39,676 nt of DNA from JAEUMW01 sp039807745 (lineage in GTDB: Bacteria > Pseudomonadota > Gammaproteobacteria > Burkholderiales > JAEUMW01), in assembly GCA_039807745.1 (NCBI GenBank), contig JBDHRV010000015.1, forward strand, positions 1 to 39,676, given 5' to 3'. The number at the start of each line of letters is the position of its first letter. Position 1 is the first letter of the stretch. Made by a program: the position numbers and the translations under genes. Under the pieces are notes generated by a model, which worked only from the letters and a program-made list of their open reading frames with translations, was not told the DNA's origin and searched no databases. Below, piece by piece: positions 8,139-15,989 of this stretch.

Positions 8139-8645
8139 ATGATGAAACATGTCTGGCTCACCACTCTCGCGCTCGCCTGCGCCGGCCCTGTGCTCGCTCA
8201 GACCGCGCCACCCCCGGCGCCGCAGCTGCCGGCCGATGTCGCTGCTCGCTTCAAGGCGGCGGACAAGGATAACGACGGCACGCTGGACAAGACCGAGGCG
8301 GCGGCGCTGCCCGGCCTCGCACGGCAGTTCGACGCGATCGACACCGATCGCGACGGCACCGTGGACATGAAGGAGGTCGAGGCGCATCACGCGCAGATGA
8401 CGAAGACCCGCGCCGATCGCATCGAGCGCCGCTTCAAGGCGGCCGATGTCGACCACGACGGCACCATCGACCAGGCGGAAGCAGCGGCCTGGCCTGGTCT
8501 TGCGAAGCGCTTCACAGTGGTGGATACGGACCGCGATGGCACCGTCGACCTCGACGAAGTGAAGGCGGCGATGGGCAAACCGCGCGGGCCGCTGATGGGG
8601 ACCCCGCCCCCGGCTCAGGCACCGGCGCCTGATACGAAGCAGTGA
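8139..8645 (+). CDS. Secreted four-EF-hand calcium-binding protein
   Basis: A 168-residue exported protein: signal peptide of about 20 residues (MMKHVWLTTLALACAGPVLA), then four canonical DxDxDG EF-hand loops at residues 42-53, 68-79, 103-114 and 129-140, all ending in Glu at position 12. The two halves (about 36-90 and 97-147) are near copies 61 residues apart, so it arose by duplication of a two-EF unit. The C-terminus is Pro-rich. No enzymatic domain is present; it probably binds calcium in the periplasm as a buffer or sensor. Two adjacent ATGs (8139, 8142) are possible. Its stop overlaps the next start (GTGA), so it is probably translationally coupled to the C13 protease gene. Confidence 0.85.
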   Translation: MMKHVWLTTLALACAGPVLAQTAPPPAPQLPADVAARFKAADKDNDGTLDKTEAAALPGLARQFDAIDTDRDGTVDMKEVEAHHAQMTKTRADRIERRFKAADVDHDGTIDQAEAAAWPGLAKRFTVVDTDRDGTVDLDEVKAAMGKPRGPLMGTPPPAQAPAPDTKQ

Positions 8646-10060
8646 GCGGCTGCGAGAAGGGACCCGACTGCTTGCACTCCCCGTTCGCTGGCGCGCTCCT
8701 CGATCTCGCCCGCAACCTCGAAAGCGGGGTGCGTCTCGCCTTCTGGCGACCGCTCACGCGCGAGGACTTTCGCTTCTCCGCCGACCAGCTGGTGCTGCTG
8801 GCGCTGCTTCAGTTGCTGCTCAATCTGGCGCTTGGCGTGGTCGGCACCGGTCTGGACGGCTACCTCGACTGGGACGCCCTGCCCGGCGCCGCCTTCCCGC
8901 TGCTGCTGCTGCTCGCCGCGGCGTACCTCGTCGGCAAGGTCTACGGTCGGGATGCGATCGCGATCGAGCTGCCCATCGTTCTGCTCGCGCCGGCCCCCGT
9001 GTTCACGGCGTTCTTCGTGCTCGAGGAAGTGCTCGCGCGGACCGGCCTCTTCGACGGCGGTCCGGACACCGAGCGCGTCGTCTACTTCGTCTATGTCGCC
9101 TGGGTCGGCATGGTCTTCCTCGCCGCCCTGATCGTGGTCGGCGGCCGCGACCTGCGCCGCCTTGCGCTCGCCGCACTGGTGCTGCTCGCCAGCGCGGCAT
9201 TGCCGCAGGCGTATCTGCCCTACGCGGATCTGTGGGCACCCTACGACGACGCGGCGACGACGGAGGAACTGCCATCGGTCGCGTCGGAGGAAGTTCTGAA
9301 TCGACAGTCGCGACTGCTCGGTCTCGCGCTCGAATCCCTCGCTCCCGAGCGGCGCGGCATCGTCGATCTCTACTTCGTGGGCTTTGCCGGCTACGACGCG
9401 CAGGACGTTTTCATGAAGGAAGTCGACGCCGCGCGCGATCTGATCGAGGCGCGCTTCGACGGCCGGGGGCGCGCGGTGACGCTCGTGAACAACCCGCGCA
9501 CCCTGCTCGAGGAGCCGATCGCGACCGTGAGCAATCTCGCGACGGTGCTCGACCGCGTCGGCGCGGTGATGAATCCGGAGGAGGACATCCTGTTCCTGTT
9601 TCTCACTACCCACGGCCTGCCGTCGCAGCTCGAGGTCAGGCTCGATCCGCTCGAACTGCGTCCGCTCCACCCCGCGGCGCTGCGCCAGGCGCTCGATGAG
9701 GCCGGAATGAAATGGCGCGTGATCGTGATCTCGGCCTGTTACTCCGGCAGCTTCGTCGGCCCGCTGCGCGACGAGCACACGCTGATCATCACGGCTGCCG
9801 ACGCCGAGAATACCTCCTTCGGCTGCTCCGACGACGCCGATTTCACGTACTTCGGGCGCGCCTTTTTCGGTACGCATCTGCCGGCCACCCGTTCCTTCGC
9901 GGAAGCGTATCGCCGCGCCGTGGTCACCATTGCCGGCTGGGAGCAGCGCAAGGGCTACGCGCCTTCGCACCCGCAGATGCAGATGGGCAGCGCGATGGCG
10001 GAGAAGCTGCGGGCATTCGAGGCACGGCTTTCGGTGAGCACGGCCGCGACGGGGCGCTGA
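8642..10060 (+). CDS. Membrane-anchored peptidase C13 (legumain-like) family protein
   Basis: A 472-residue protein with about five hydrophobic helices in residues 45-195 (for example LVLLALLQLLLNLALGVV), then a soluble domain to the C-terminus. That domain has the clan CD caspase-fold signature: catalytic His H324 in LFLFLTTHG and catalytic Cys C366 in VIVISACYSGSF. This matches family C13 (legumain / GPI-transamidase type), whose eukaryotic members cut after Asn; bacterial members are poorly studied, so substrate and specificity are unknown. The GTG start at 8642 overlaps the EF-hand gene's TGA by GTGA, linking the two. Topology (cytoplasmic or periplasmic catalytic domain) cannot be settled by eye. 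Confidence 0.82.
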   Translation: MSGCEKGPDCLHSPFAGALLDLARNLESGVRLAFWRPLTREDFRFSADQLVLLALLQLLLNLALGVVGTGLDGYLDWDALPGAAFPLLLLLAAAYLVGKVYGRDAIAIELPIVLLAPAPVFTAFFVLEEVLARTGLFDGGPDTERVVYFVYVAWVGMVFLAALIVVGGRDLRRLALAALVLLASAALPQAYLPYADLWAPYDDAATTEELPSVASEEVLNRQSRLLGLALESLAPERRGIVDLYFVGFAGYDAQDVFMKEVDAARDLIEARFDGRGRAVTLVNNPRTLLEEPIATVSNLATVLDRVGAVMNPEEDILFLFLTTHGLPSQLEVRLDPLELRPLHPAALRQALDEAGMKWRVIVISACYSGSFVGPLRDEHTLIITAADAENTSFGCSDDADFTYFGRAFFGTHLPATRSFAEAYRRAVVTIAGWEQRKGYAPSHPQMQMGSAMAEKLRAFEARLSVSTAATGR

Positions 10061-10140
10061 TCGGGGTACCGGCGGAGAACCGGCTCGGCCTGACTATTGC
10101 ATTGCCGGGCGGGTTCACAGAACCCCTCGCCGCGCCCCGC

Positions 10141-11445
10141 ATGAGTCCCGCCGCCACCCTTCTGCAGCCCGGTGTACCTGAGCGCATCGGCAAGTATCCG
10201 GTGCTGCGCGAACTCGGTCAGGGTGCGACGAGCCGCGTCTTCCATGCGCGCGACACCTTCGCCAACCGCGAGGTCGCGATCAAGGTTTTCGTGCCGCCGA
10301 ACACCACCGATGCCAACGCGCTGCGTCGCTTCCAGCGCGTCTTCCTCAACGAGTCGTCGCTGGCCGGCAAGCTCAATCATCCCCACATCGCGGCGATCTA
10401 CGACGCGGTCACGGAGGAGCGCTACACCTATCTCGTGATGGAGTACGTGGCAGGCGGCACACTCGAGCAGTACTGTGCCGCCGACACCCTGCTGCCGCTG
10501 GAAAAGGCGGTCGAGGTCATCTTCAAGTGCAACCGCGCGCTGGACTACGCGTTCCAGCACGGTGTCATCCACCGCGACATCAAGCCCGCCAACATCCTGC
10601 TGAGCCAGGGCACCGACATCAAGCTCTCCGACTTCGGAACGGCGCTGCAGGAACGCAATACCGTCACGCAGCTGAGCGGTGTGGGGTCGCCCGCCTACAT
10701 GTCGCCGGAGCAGATCCGCGAAGAGCAGCTCACCCATCACACCGACATCTACTCGCTGGGCGTGGTGATCTATCAGCTCATCGCGGGTCGCCTGCCATTT
10801 CTCGGCACCAACACGGCGAGCCTCACCTACCAGATACTCCATCACGAGGCGCCGCCGCTGCGCACCCTGCGCCCCGACGTGCCGGAGCCGCTCGAACGGA
10901 TCGTGATGCGCTGCCTGGAAAAAACGCGTGAGGGGCGCTACCCGACCTGGATCGATCTCGCCAAGGATCTGGCCGGCGCCTTCCAGGCGTTGCACGTCGG
11001 CGGCACCAACATCACCGACGCCGAGAAGTTCAATTCGGCGAAGCGGCTCGACTTCTTCCGCGATTTCGACGACGTGCAGCTGTGGGAAGTGGTGCGCATC
11101 GCGACCTGGCGGGCGGTGACGCGGGATGCCATCGTGCTTCGGGAAGGCGACAGCGGCGACAGCTTCTTCATCGTCGGGCGCGGCGAGGTCGAGGTCAGCC
11201 GCGGCGGCACCTATCTCAACACGCTCTACACGGGCAACTGCTTCGGCGAGATGCTCTACTTCTCCGAGACCATCACGCGCCGCACCACCACCATTCGCGC
11301 GCTCACCGACGGCATGGTCGTCGAAATCCGTGCCGCCGCGCTGCTGCAGGCGTCCCAGGGCTGCCAGAACCAGTTCAACAAGGCGTTCGTGCGCATCCTG
11401 ATCGACCGCATCGGCGAAGCGCACGCGAAGCTCGCGTCGCGCTAG
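10141..11445 (+). CDS. Serine/threonine protein kinase with C-terminal cyclic-nucleotide-binding domain
   Basis: A 434-residue soluble Hanks-type kinase. Visible motifs: Gly loop GQGATSRVF (residues 26-34), K48 in VAIKVF, HRDIKPANI with D146, DFG aspartate D164, and SPAYMSPEQ as the activation-loop end. The set is complete, so it should be active. Residues about 315-425 form a cNMP-binding (CAP_ED) domain: AIVLREGDSGDSFFIVGRGE and a phosphate-cassette-like FGE (368-370) with R381-T382. The order kinase then cNMP is the reverse of eukaryotic PKG. The frame is open upstream, but ATG 10141 fits the domain start; no strong Shine-Dalgarno. It lies 80 bp after the C13 gene and meets the ADH gene tail to tail with a 7-bp gap. 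Confidence 0.9.
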   Translation: MSPAATLLQPGVPERIGKYPVLRELGQGATSRVFHARDTFANREVAIKVFVPPNTTDANALRRFQRVFLNESSLAGKLNHPHIAAIYDAVTEERYTYLVMEYVAGGTLEQYCAADTLLPLEKAVEVIFKCNRALDYAFQHGVIHRDIKPANILLSQGTDIKLSDFGTALQERNTVTQLSGVGSPAYMSPEQIREEQLTHHTDIYSLGVVIYQLIAGRLPFLGTNTASLTYQILHHEAPPLRTLRPDVPEPLERIVMRCLEKTREGRYPTWIDLAKDLAGAFQALHVGGTNITDAEKFNSAKRLDFFRDFDDVQLWEVVRIATWRAVTRDAIVLREGDSGDSFFIVGRGEVEVSRGGTYLNTLYTGNCFGEMLYFSETITRRTTTIRALTDGMVVEIRAAALLQASQGCQNQFNKAFVRILIDRIGEAHAKLASR

Positions 11446-11452
11446 GGTCTGC

Positions 11453-12445
11453 TCAACCCGCGGCGGTCAGCAGCACGGCTGCACCGCGCACCTTGCCCTC
11501 TTTCAGATTCGCCAGCGCAGCGTTGGCCTCGCGCAGCGGCATGCACTCCACCTCGGTCCGGACCGGTACTTTCGGCGCCAGCGCGAGAAACTCCTCACCA
11601 TCGCGTCGCGTGAGATTCGCCACTGAGCGCACCGTACGCTCGCCCCACAGGATGTCGTAGGGAAACGTCGGGATGTCGCTCATGTGGATGCCCGCGCACA
11701 CGACGGTTCCGCCCTTCGCCGTCGCCCGCAATGCCGCGGGCACGAGCGCGCCCACCGGCGCGAAGATGAGCGCGGCATCGAGCGGCTCCGGCGCGGCGAC
11801 GGTGGAGTCACCGGCCCACTTCGCGCCGAGTTCCATCGCGAAGCGCTGACCCTCGTCGTCGCCAGGGCGGGTGAAGGCGTACACCTCGCGCCCCTGCCAT
11901 GCCGCCACCTGGGCGATGATGTGGGCAGCCGCGCCGAAGCCGTAGATGCCGAGCCGCCGCGCATCGCCGGCCATGACGAGCGAGCGATAGCCGATGAGCC
12001 CCGCGCAGAGCAGGGGTGCCGCGTGCGCATCGTCGTAGTCGGCGGGAAGCGGAAAGCAGTAGCGACCATCGGCGACGGTGTACTCCGCATAGCCGCCGTC
12101 GCGGTCGTAGCCGGTGAAGCGCGCGCCATCGCAGAGATTCTCGCGCCCGGCGCGGCAATACTCGCAGTGGCCGCACGTGTAACCGAGCCACGGTATGCCG
12201 ACGCGCTGACCCGCCGCGAGGTTCTCCACGCCGCTGCCGACCGCCGCCACCGCGCCGACGATCTCGTGACCGGGCACGAGCGGCAGCTTCGGGTGGGTGA
12301 GGTCGCCGTCGACGACGTGAAGATCGGTGCGGCACACGCCGCACGCATGCACGCGCACCAGCACCTCGCCCGCGCCCGGTTGCGGCAACGGCAACTCGCG
12401 CGCGGTGAGCGGCCGCCGCGCGGCGTCCATCACCATCGCAAACAT
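11453..12445 (-). CDS. Zinc-dependent alcohol dehydrogenase family protein
   Basis: A 330-residue medium-chain dehydrogenase that should oxidise alcohols or reduce aldehydes with NAD(P). Catalytic zinc ligands are C35, H60/E61 and C147; the structural zinc lobe has C91, C94, C97 and C105 (CGHCEYCRAGRENLC). The nucleotide-binding turn is GIYGFGAAAH, with a relaxed glycine pattern. It resembles the AdhA-like bacterial group; the substrate cannot be read from sequence. A clear Shine-Dalgarno (GGGAGG, about 7 nt before ATG) supports the start at 12445. It is divergent from the GDT1-family gene across a 68-bp gap. Confidence 0.9.
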   Translation of the reverse strand: MFAMVMDAARRPLTARELPLPQPGAGEVLVRVHACGVCRTDLHVVDGDLTHPKLPLVPGHEIVGAVAAVGSGVENLAAGQRVGIPWLGYTCGHCEYCRAGRENLCDGARFTGYDRDGGYAEYTVADGRYCFPLPADYDDAHAAPLLCAGLIGYRSLVMAGDARRLGIYGFGAAAHIIAQVAAWQGREVYAFTRPGDDEGQRFAMELGAKWAGDSTVAAPEPLDAALIFAPVGALVPAALRATAKGGTVVCAGIHMSDIPTFPYDILWGERTVRSVANLTRRDGEEFLALAPKVPVRTEVECMPLREANAALANLKEGKVRGAAVLLTAAG

Positions 12446-12498
12446 CGTAATGTCCTCCCTTCGCGGGTGCCAATGCAGCGCCCGCCGTCTCTCTTTGC

Positions 12499-12504
12499 TA
12501 GCAT
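12499..12504 (+). promoter_or_regulatory. Candidate -10 element (TAGCAT) for the GDT1-family gene
   Basis: GCTAGCATACG lies only 15 bp ahead of the ATG at 12514. If used, transcription would begin a few bases before the start codon, giving a near-leaderless message. No -35 is evident. Low confidence. Confidence 0.3.
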
Positions 12505-12513
12505 ACGCCCCCC

Positions 12514-13074
12514 ATGCAAGCCCTGCTCACCTCTACGGTGCTGGTCGCCCTGGCCGAGATCGGCGACAAGACGCAGCTCCTCTCCTTCGTGCTGGCAGCA
12601 CGCCTGCGACGGCCGTGGCCGATACTCGCCGGCATCCTGGTGGCGACTCTCGCCAATCACGCGCTTGCCGGTGCCGTGGGCAACTGGATCGCGACGCTGG
12701 TGCCGCGGCATGTGCTCGTCATCGGCGTCGGTGTGCTGTTCATCGCCTTCGGCTTCTGGACGCTGCATCCCGACGCCCTCGACGACGATCCGCGCATCCA
12801 CCGCGCCGGCGCGTTCGTCACCGCGCTCGTCGCCTTCTTTCTCGCCGAGATGGGCGACAAGACCCAGATTGCGACGGTGGCGCTCGCGGCCCGCTTCGAC
12901 GCACTGGTGCAGGTCGTGCTCGCTACGACGCTCGGCATGATGATCGCGAATGCACCCGCGGTGTGGCTCGGTGACAAGCTCGCCGAGCGCATTCCAATGC
13001 GGGCCGTGCGCATTGCAGCCGCTGTCCTCTTCATCGGCTTCGGCGTGCTCACGCTGTTTGGCGTCCCGTTCTAG
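12514..13074 (+). CDS. TMEM165/GDT1 family cation transporter (UPF0016)
   Basis: A 186-residue inner-membrane protein with about six or seven hydrophobic helices built from two repeats, each carrying the family signature ExGDKT: AEIGDKTQL (E15, D18) and AEMGDKTQI (E112, D115). Family members exchange Mn2+ or Ca2+ for protons, and bacterial ones such as MneA/MneP-type proteins export manganese; the ion here is inferred. The length is typical. There is no room for a yybP-ykoY manganese riboswitch in the 68-bp upstream gap. Its TAG stop shares the palindrome CTAG (13071-13074) with the stop of the convergent midA-like gene. Confidence 0.9.
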   Translation: MQALLTSTVLVALAEIGDKTQLLSFVLAARLRRPWPILAGILVATLANHALAGAVGNWIATLVPRHVLVIGVGVLFIAFGFWTLHPDALDDDPRIHRAGAFVTALVAFFLAEMGDKTQIATVALAARFDALVQVVLATTLGMMIANAPAVWLGDKLAERIPMRAVRIAAAVLFIGFGVLTLFGVPF

Positions 13075-14231
13075 AGCAGCCGCGACAGATCACCCGCAGT
13101 GAAACCGATCAGAGGCCCCTCGACCCCGCGGCCAAGCGCGAGCGCCTTGAAAAGCTCGCCCATCTCCGACGGCGCCAGGAGCTTCTGCACGCCCGCGACC
13201 ATTGGCAGGTAGGTCGCCGTGTCCTGCGCCGGCACCGCTTGCACGAGCTCGGTGATGCCGCAGTTCAGGAGGAAACGCGCCTGCGTCGTGTAGCCCTGCA
13301 GAGCGAGGCCGTGGTCGATGCCGGCCTCGGCGATCGCGGTGAACTCGACGTGCGCCGTGATGTCCTGCAGCCCGGGCAGGAAGAACGGGTCGTCGTGGGC
13401 ATGATGGCGGTAATGACACATGAGAGTGCCGGCGGCGCGCTGCGGATGGTAGTACTCGCGCCGGCCGAAGCCGTAGTCGATGAAAAGCAACGTGCCCGAC
13501 TCCAGCATCTCGCCGAGCGAGGCGGTGAGCCGCGGCCCCGCGAGGTTGACTTCGGTCAGGTAGCCCGGACTGTCCGGCAGATGCGCGAGCGCCGCTGCCA
13601 GCTCCGGTGCCGTGATCTCGTTGTCCTGCCACCGCAAAGCCCCGACCCAGCTCACGCCGCGCTCCTGCCATCTCGCTCCGTCGTTGACGACGAGATGCAC
13701 GGGCAGCGCATCCAGCACCTCGTTGGCGAGCACCAGCCCGCGCCAGCGCTCGGGGAGCTCGGACAGCCAGACCGCGCGCGCCGCCAGGTGTGGCGCCGTG
13801 GCGGCGATGCGCTCGCGCTGTCGCGCCTTGAGGTCTGCGCTCACCTCGAGAATCGCGTACTGGTCGGGCAGCGCCTCGAGCGCTTCGAGCGCAAGCAGGA
13901 GTTCCGCCGCGAGGCGTCCGCTGCCCGCCCCGAGCTCCAGTACAGAGCCGCCGGTCGCGGCGACGATTTGGGCCGCCTGCCGGGCGAGCGAGCGCGCGAA
14001 AAGCGGCGAGATCTCCGGCGCCGTGACGAAGTCCCCCGCCGCGCCGAGCTTTTCCGCGCCGGCAGCGTAGTAGCCCAGTCCGGGTGCATAGAGCGCGAGC
14101 TCCATGTAGCGGGCGAACGAAATCCACCCGCCCGCCGTTTCGATGGCATCGCGGATCACCGCGACGAGCCCCTCGCTGTGCGCGCGCGCGAACGCCGTGG
14201 GCTCCGGCAGGATCCCGTCAGCTCGCCGCAA
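13071..14231 (-). CDS. MidA/NDUFAF7-family SAM-dependent methyltransferase
   Basis: A class I methyltransferase of about 386 residues. Family landmarks: GGWISFARYMELALYAPGLG, GDFVTAPEISPLF, SAM-binding LELGAGSGRLA, YAILEVSADL and GLVLANEVLDALPV. The human relative NDUFAF7 dimethylates an arginine of complex I subunit NDUFS2; whether bacterial proteins do this is not established. The longest frame starts with ATG at 14279, but it has no Shine-Dalgarno and overlaps the divergent gene's candidate -10. A TTG at 14231 is preceded by GGAG with 6-nt spacing and fits the family N-terminus, so I use it. A pteridine reductase gene and ttcA lie beside it, a common betaproteobacterial neighbourhood. Confidence 0.87.
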   Translation of the reverse strand: MRRADGILPEPTAFARAHSEGLVAVIRDAIETAGGWISFARYMELALYAPGLGYYAAGAEKLGAAGDFVTAPEISPLFARSLARQAAQIVAATGGSVLELGAGSGRLAAELLLALEALEALPDQYAILEVSADLKARQRERIAATAPHLAARAVWLSELPERWRGLVLANEVLDALPVHLVVNDGARWQERGVSWVGALRWQDNEITAPELAAALAHLPDSPGYLTEVNLAGPRLTASLGEMLESGTLLFIDYGFGRREYYHPQRAAGTLMCHYRHHAHDDPFFLPGLQDITAHVEFTAIAEAGIDHGLALQGYTTQARFLLNCGITELVQAVPAQDTATYLPMVAGVQKLLAPSEMGELFKALALGRGVEGPLIGFTAGDLSRLL

Positions 14232-14257
14232 AGCCGACTCCGCGCGCGCAATTTCGA

Positions 14258-14263
14258 TAGAAT
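14258..14263 (+). promoter_or_regulatory. Candidate -10 element (TAGAAT) for the pteridine reductase gene
   Basis: CGATAGAATCCG lies 45 bp before the ATG at 14303 and within the longest version of the divergent methyltransferase frame. No clear -35. Confidence 0.5.
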
Positions 14264-14302
14264 CCGGGACAGTGCACATGTCGCCGTCGCGCGCAAAACC
14301 CC

Positions 14303-15055
14303 ATGACTCTCTCCCTCACCGGCCGCGTCGTACTCATCACCGGCGGCGCGAAGCGCGTCGGGGCCGCCATCTGCCGCCGCCTGCATGGCGTAGGTGCGAA
14401 TCTCATGATTCATTATCGCTCGTCCGCAGCCGAAGCGCAGGCGCTGCAAAGCGAGCTGGAATCGCACCGCCCCGGCTCCTGCGCGCTGGTGCGCGCAGAC
14501 CTGCTCGACACCGCGGCCCTGCCGCGACTGGTGGGGGAGACGGTGGGGCGCTTCGGCCGGCTCGACGTGCTCATCAACAATGCGTCGAGCTTCTTTCCCA
14601 CCGCCGTCGGCGAGATCACCGAACGAATATGGGACGATCTCGTCGGCACCAATCTCAAGGCGCCGCTGTTCCTGTCGCAGGCGGCAGCGCCGGAACTGCG
14701 CCGGCATCGCGGCGCGATCGTGAACATCGTCGACATCCACGCCGACCGCCCAATGAAGAATCATCTGGTGTACAGCACGGCGAAGGGCGGGCTCGTCGCG
14801 CTCACCCGTTCGCTCGCACGCGAGCTCGGCCCCGAGGTGCGCGTGAACGGCGTGGCGCCCGGCGCCATCATCTGGCCGGAAGACAACGCCTGGTCGAACG
14901 CCGAGGAGCGCGCGCGCATCGTCGCCCAGACATCGCTCAAGCGCGTCGGCGACCCGGACGACGTGGCGCGCGCGGTGTGCTTCCTGGTCTCCGATGCGCC
15001 CTACATCACCGGCCAGATCCTCGCGGTGGACGGCGGCCGCAGCATCAACCTGTGA
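14303..15055 (+). CDS. Pteridine reductase-like short-chain dehydrogenase (FolM/PTR1 type)
   Basis: A 250-residue classical SDR. TGGAKRVG (residues 13-20) binds the cofactor; NNASSFFPT (92-100) and Y157-x3-K161 (YSTAK) are the catalytic regions. Where most SDRs have a catalytic serine, this one has D144 (NIVDIHADRP), 13 residues before Y157, the arrangement of Leishmania PTR1 and bacterial FolM, which reduce dihydropteridines with NADPH. That supports dihydromonapterin/dihydrofolate reductase activity rather than a FabG-type role; the exact substrate is inferred. The C-terminal ILAVDGGRSINL is typical. ttcA starts 7 bp after its stop, so the two are probably one transcript. Confidence 0.88.
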   Translation: MTLSLTGRVVLITGGAKRVGAAICRRLHGVGANLMIHYRSSAAEAQALQSELESHRPGSCALVRADLLDTAALPRLVGETVGRFGRLDVLINNASSFFPTAVGEITERIWDDLVGTNLKAPLFLSQAAAPELRRHRGAIVNIVDIHADRPMKNHLVYSTAKGGLVALTRSLARELGPEVRVNGVAPGAIIWPEDNAWSNAEERARIVAQTSLKRVGDPDDVARAVCFLVSDAPYITGQILAVDGGRSINL

Positions 15056-15062
15056 GGCGGAC

Positions 15063-15950
15063 GTGAACGCGCCAGCGGTAAAGCTCGAAAGAAAGCAGGC
15101 CTTCGAGGCGAACAAGCTGGTGAAGCGGCTGCGCCGTCAGGTCGGTCAGGCGATCGCCGACTACCAGATGATCGGCCCCGGCGACCGTGTGATGGTTTGC
15201 CTGTCCGGTGGCAAGGACAGCTACGGCCTGCTCGACATCCTGATGAAGCTTCGCAGCCACGCGCCGCTCGACTTCGAGATCGTCGCCGTCAACCTCGACC
15301 AGCGTCATCCCGGCTACCCCGAGCACGTGCTGCCGGATTACCTCTGCGCGCTCGGCATCCCGTTTCGCATCGTCGTCCAGGACACCTACAGCGTCGTCAA
15401 ACGCGTGATTCCCGAAGGCAAGACGATGTGCTCGCTCTGCTCGCGGCTGCGCCGCGGCGTGCTCTACCGCGTCGCCAGGGAAATCGGCGCCACCCGCATC
15501 GCGCTCGGCCATCACCGCGACGACATTCTCGAAACCTTCTTCCTGAATCTCTTCTTCGGCGGCAAGCTTAAGGCAATGCCGCCCAAGCTCGTGTCCGACG
15601 ACGGTCAGCACGTGGTCATCCGCCCGCTCGCCTTTGTGCGCGAGCACGATCTCGAAGCGCATGCCCGAGCCTGCGGTTTCCCGATCATTCCGTGCGATCT
15701 CTGCGGCTCGCAGGAGAACCTGCAACGCCAGCAGGTGAAGGCGATGCTGCGCGAGTGGGAGAAGCGCTTTCCCGGTCGCGTCGAGACCATCTTCAACGCG
15801 CTGTCGCAGGTGAAGCCCTCGCACTTGCTCGACCCGGCCCTGTTCGATTTCCGGGGGCTCGAGGCGACCGGCGAAGCGAGCGCCGACGGCGACATCGCGT
15901 TCGACGAGACCTCGTTTCCCCACCCAGCGGGCCGCCCGGCATCTTCCTGA
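15063..15950 (+). CDS. ttcA: tRNA 2-thiocytidine(32) synthetase TtcA
   Basis: ATP-dependent thiolation of cytidine 32 in tRNA, using a [4Fe-4S] cluster. The 295-residue protein has the PP-loop SGGKDS at 48-53. Cluster cysteines lie in C123-x2-C126 (TMCSLCSRLRRG) and in C211-x2-C214 (PCDLCGSQ). GHHRDDILETFFLNLFFGG is a TtcA hallmark. The GTG start at 15063 is preceded by GAGG and fits the family N-terminus; the frame is open upstream into the preceding gene, but those residues do not belong. It follows the pteridine reductase gene closely and is probably co-transcribed with it. Confidence 0.95.
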   Translation: MNAPAVKLERKQAFEANKLVKRLRRQVGQAIADYQMIGPGDRVMVCLSGGKDSYGLLDILMKLRSHAPLDFEIVAVNLDQRHPGYPEHVLPDYLCALGIPFRIVVQDTYSVVKRVIPEGKTMCSLCSRLRRGVLYRVAREIGATRIALGHHRDDILETFFLNLFFGGKLKAMPPKLVSDDGQHVVIRPLAFVREHDLEAHARACGFPIIPCDLCGSQENLQRQQVKAMLREWEKRFPGRVETIFNALSQVKPSHLLDPALFDFRGLEATGEASADGDIAFDETSFPHPAGRPASS

Positions 15951-15989
15951 AGCCACCTACCCACGCAGGGCGCCGCCGCCTTTGTACCG

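Noticed and set aside
10061..10140. Kinase gene starting at the frame's far upstream start (9712)
   Set aside because: That part overlaps the C13 gene in another frame and reads as Arg-rich noise; homology begins after ATG 10141.
12446..12513. yybP-ykoY manganese riboswitch ahead of the GDT1-family gene
   Set aside because: The gap to the divergent gene is only 68 bp and shows none of the aptamer's conserved loops.
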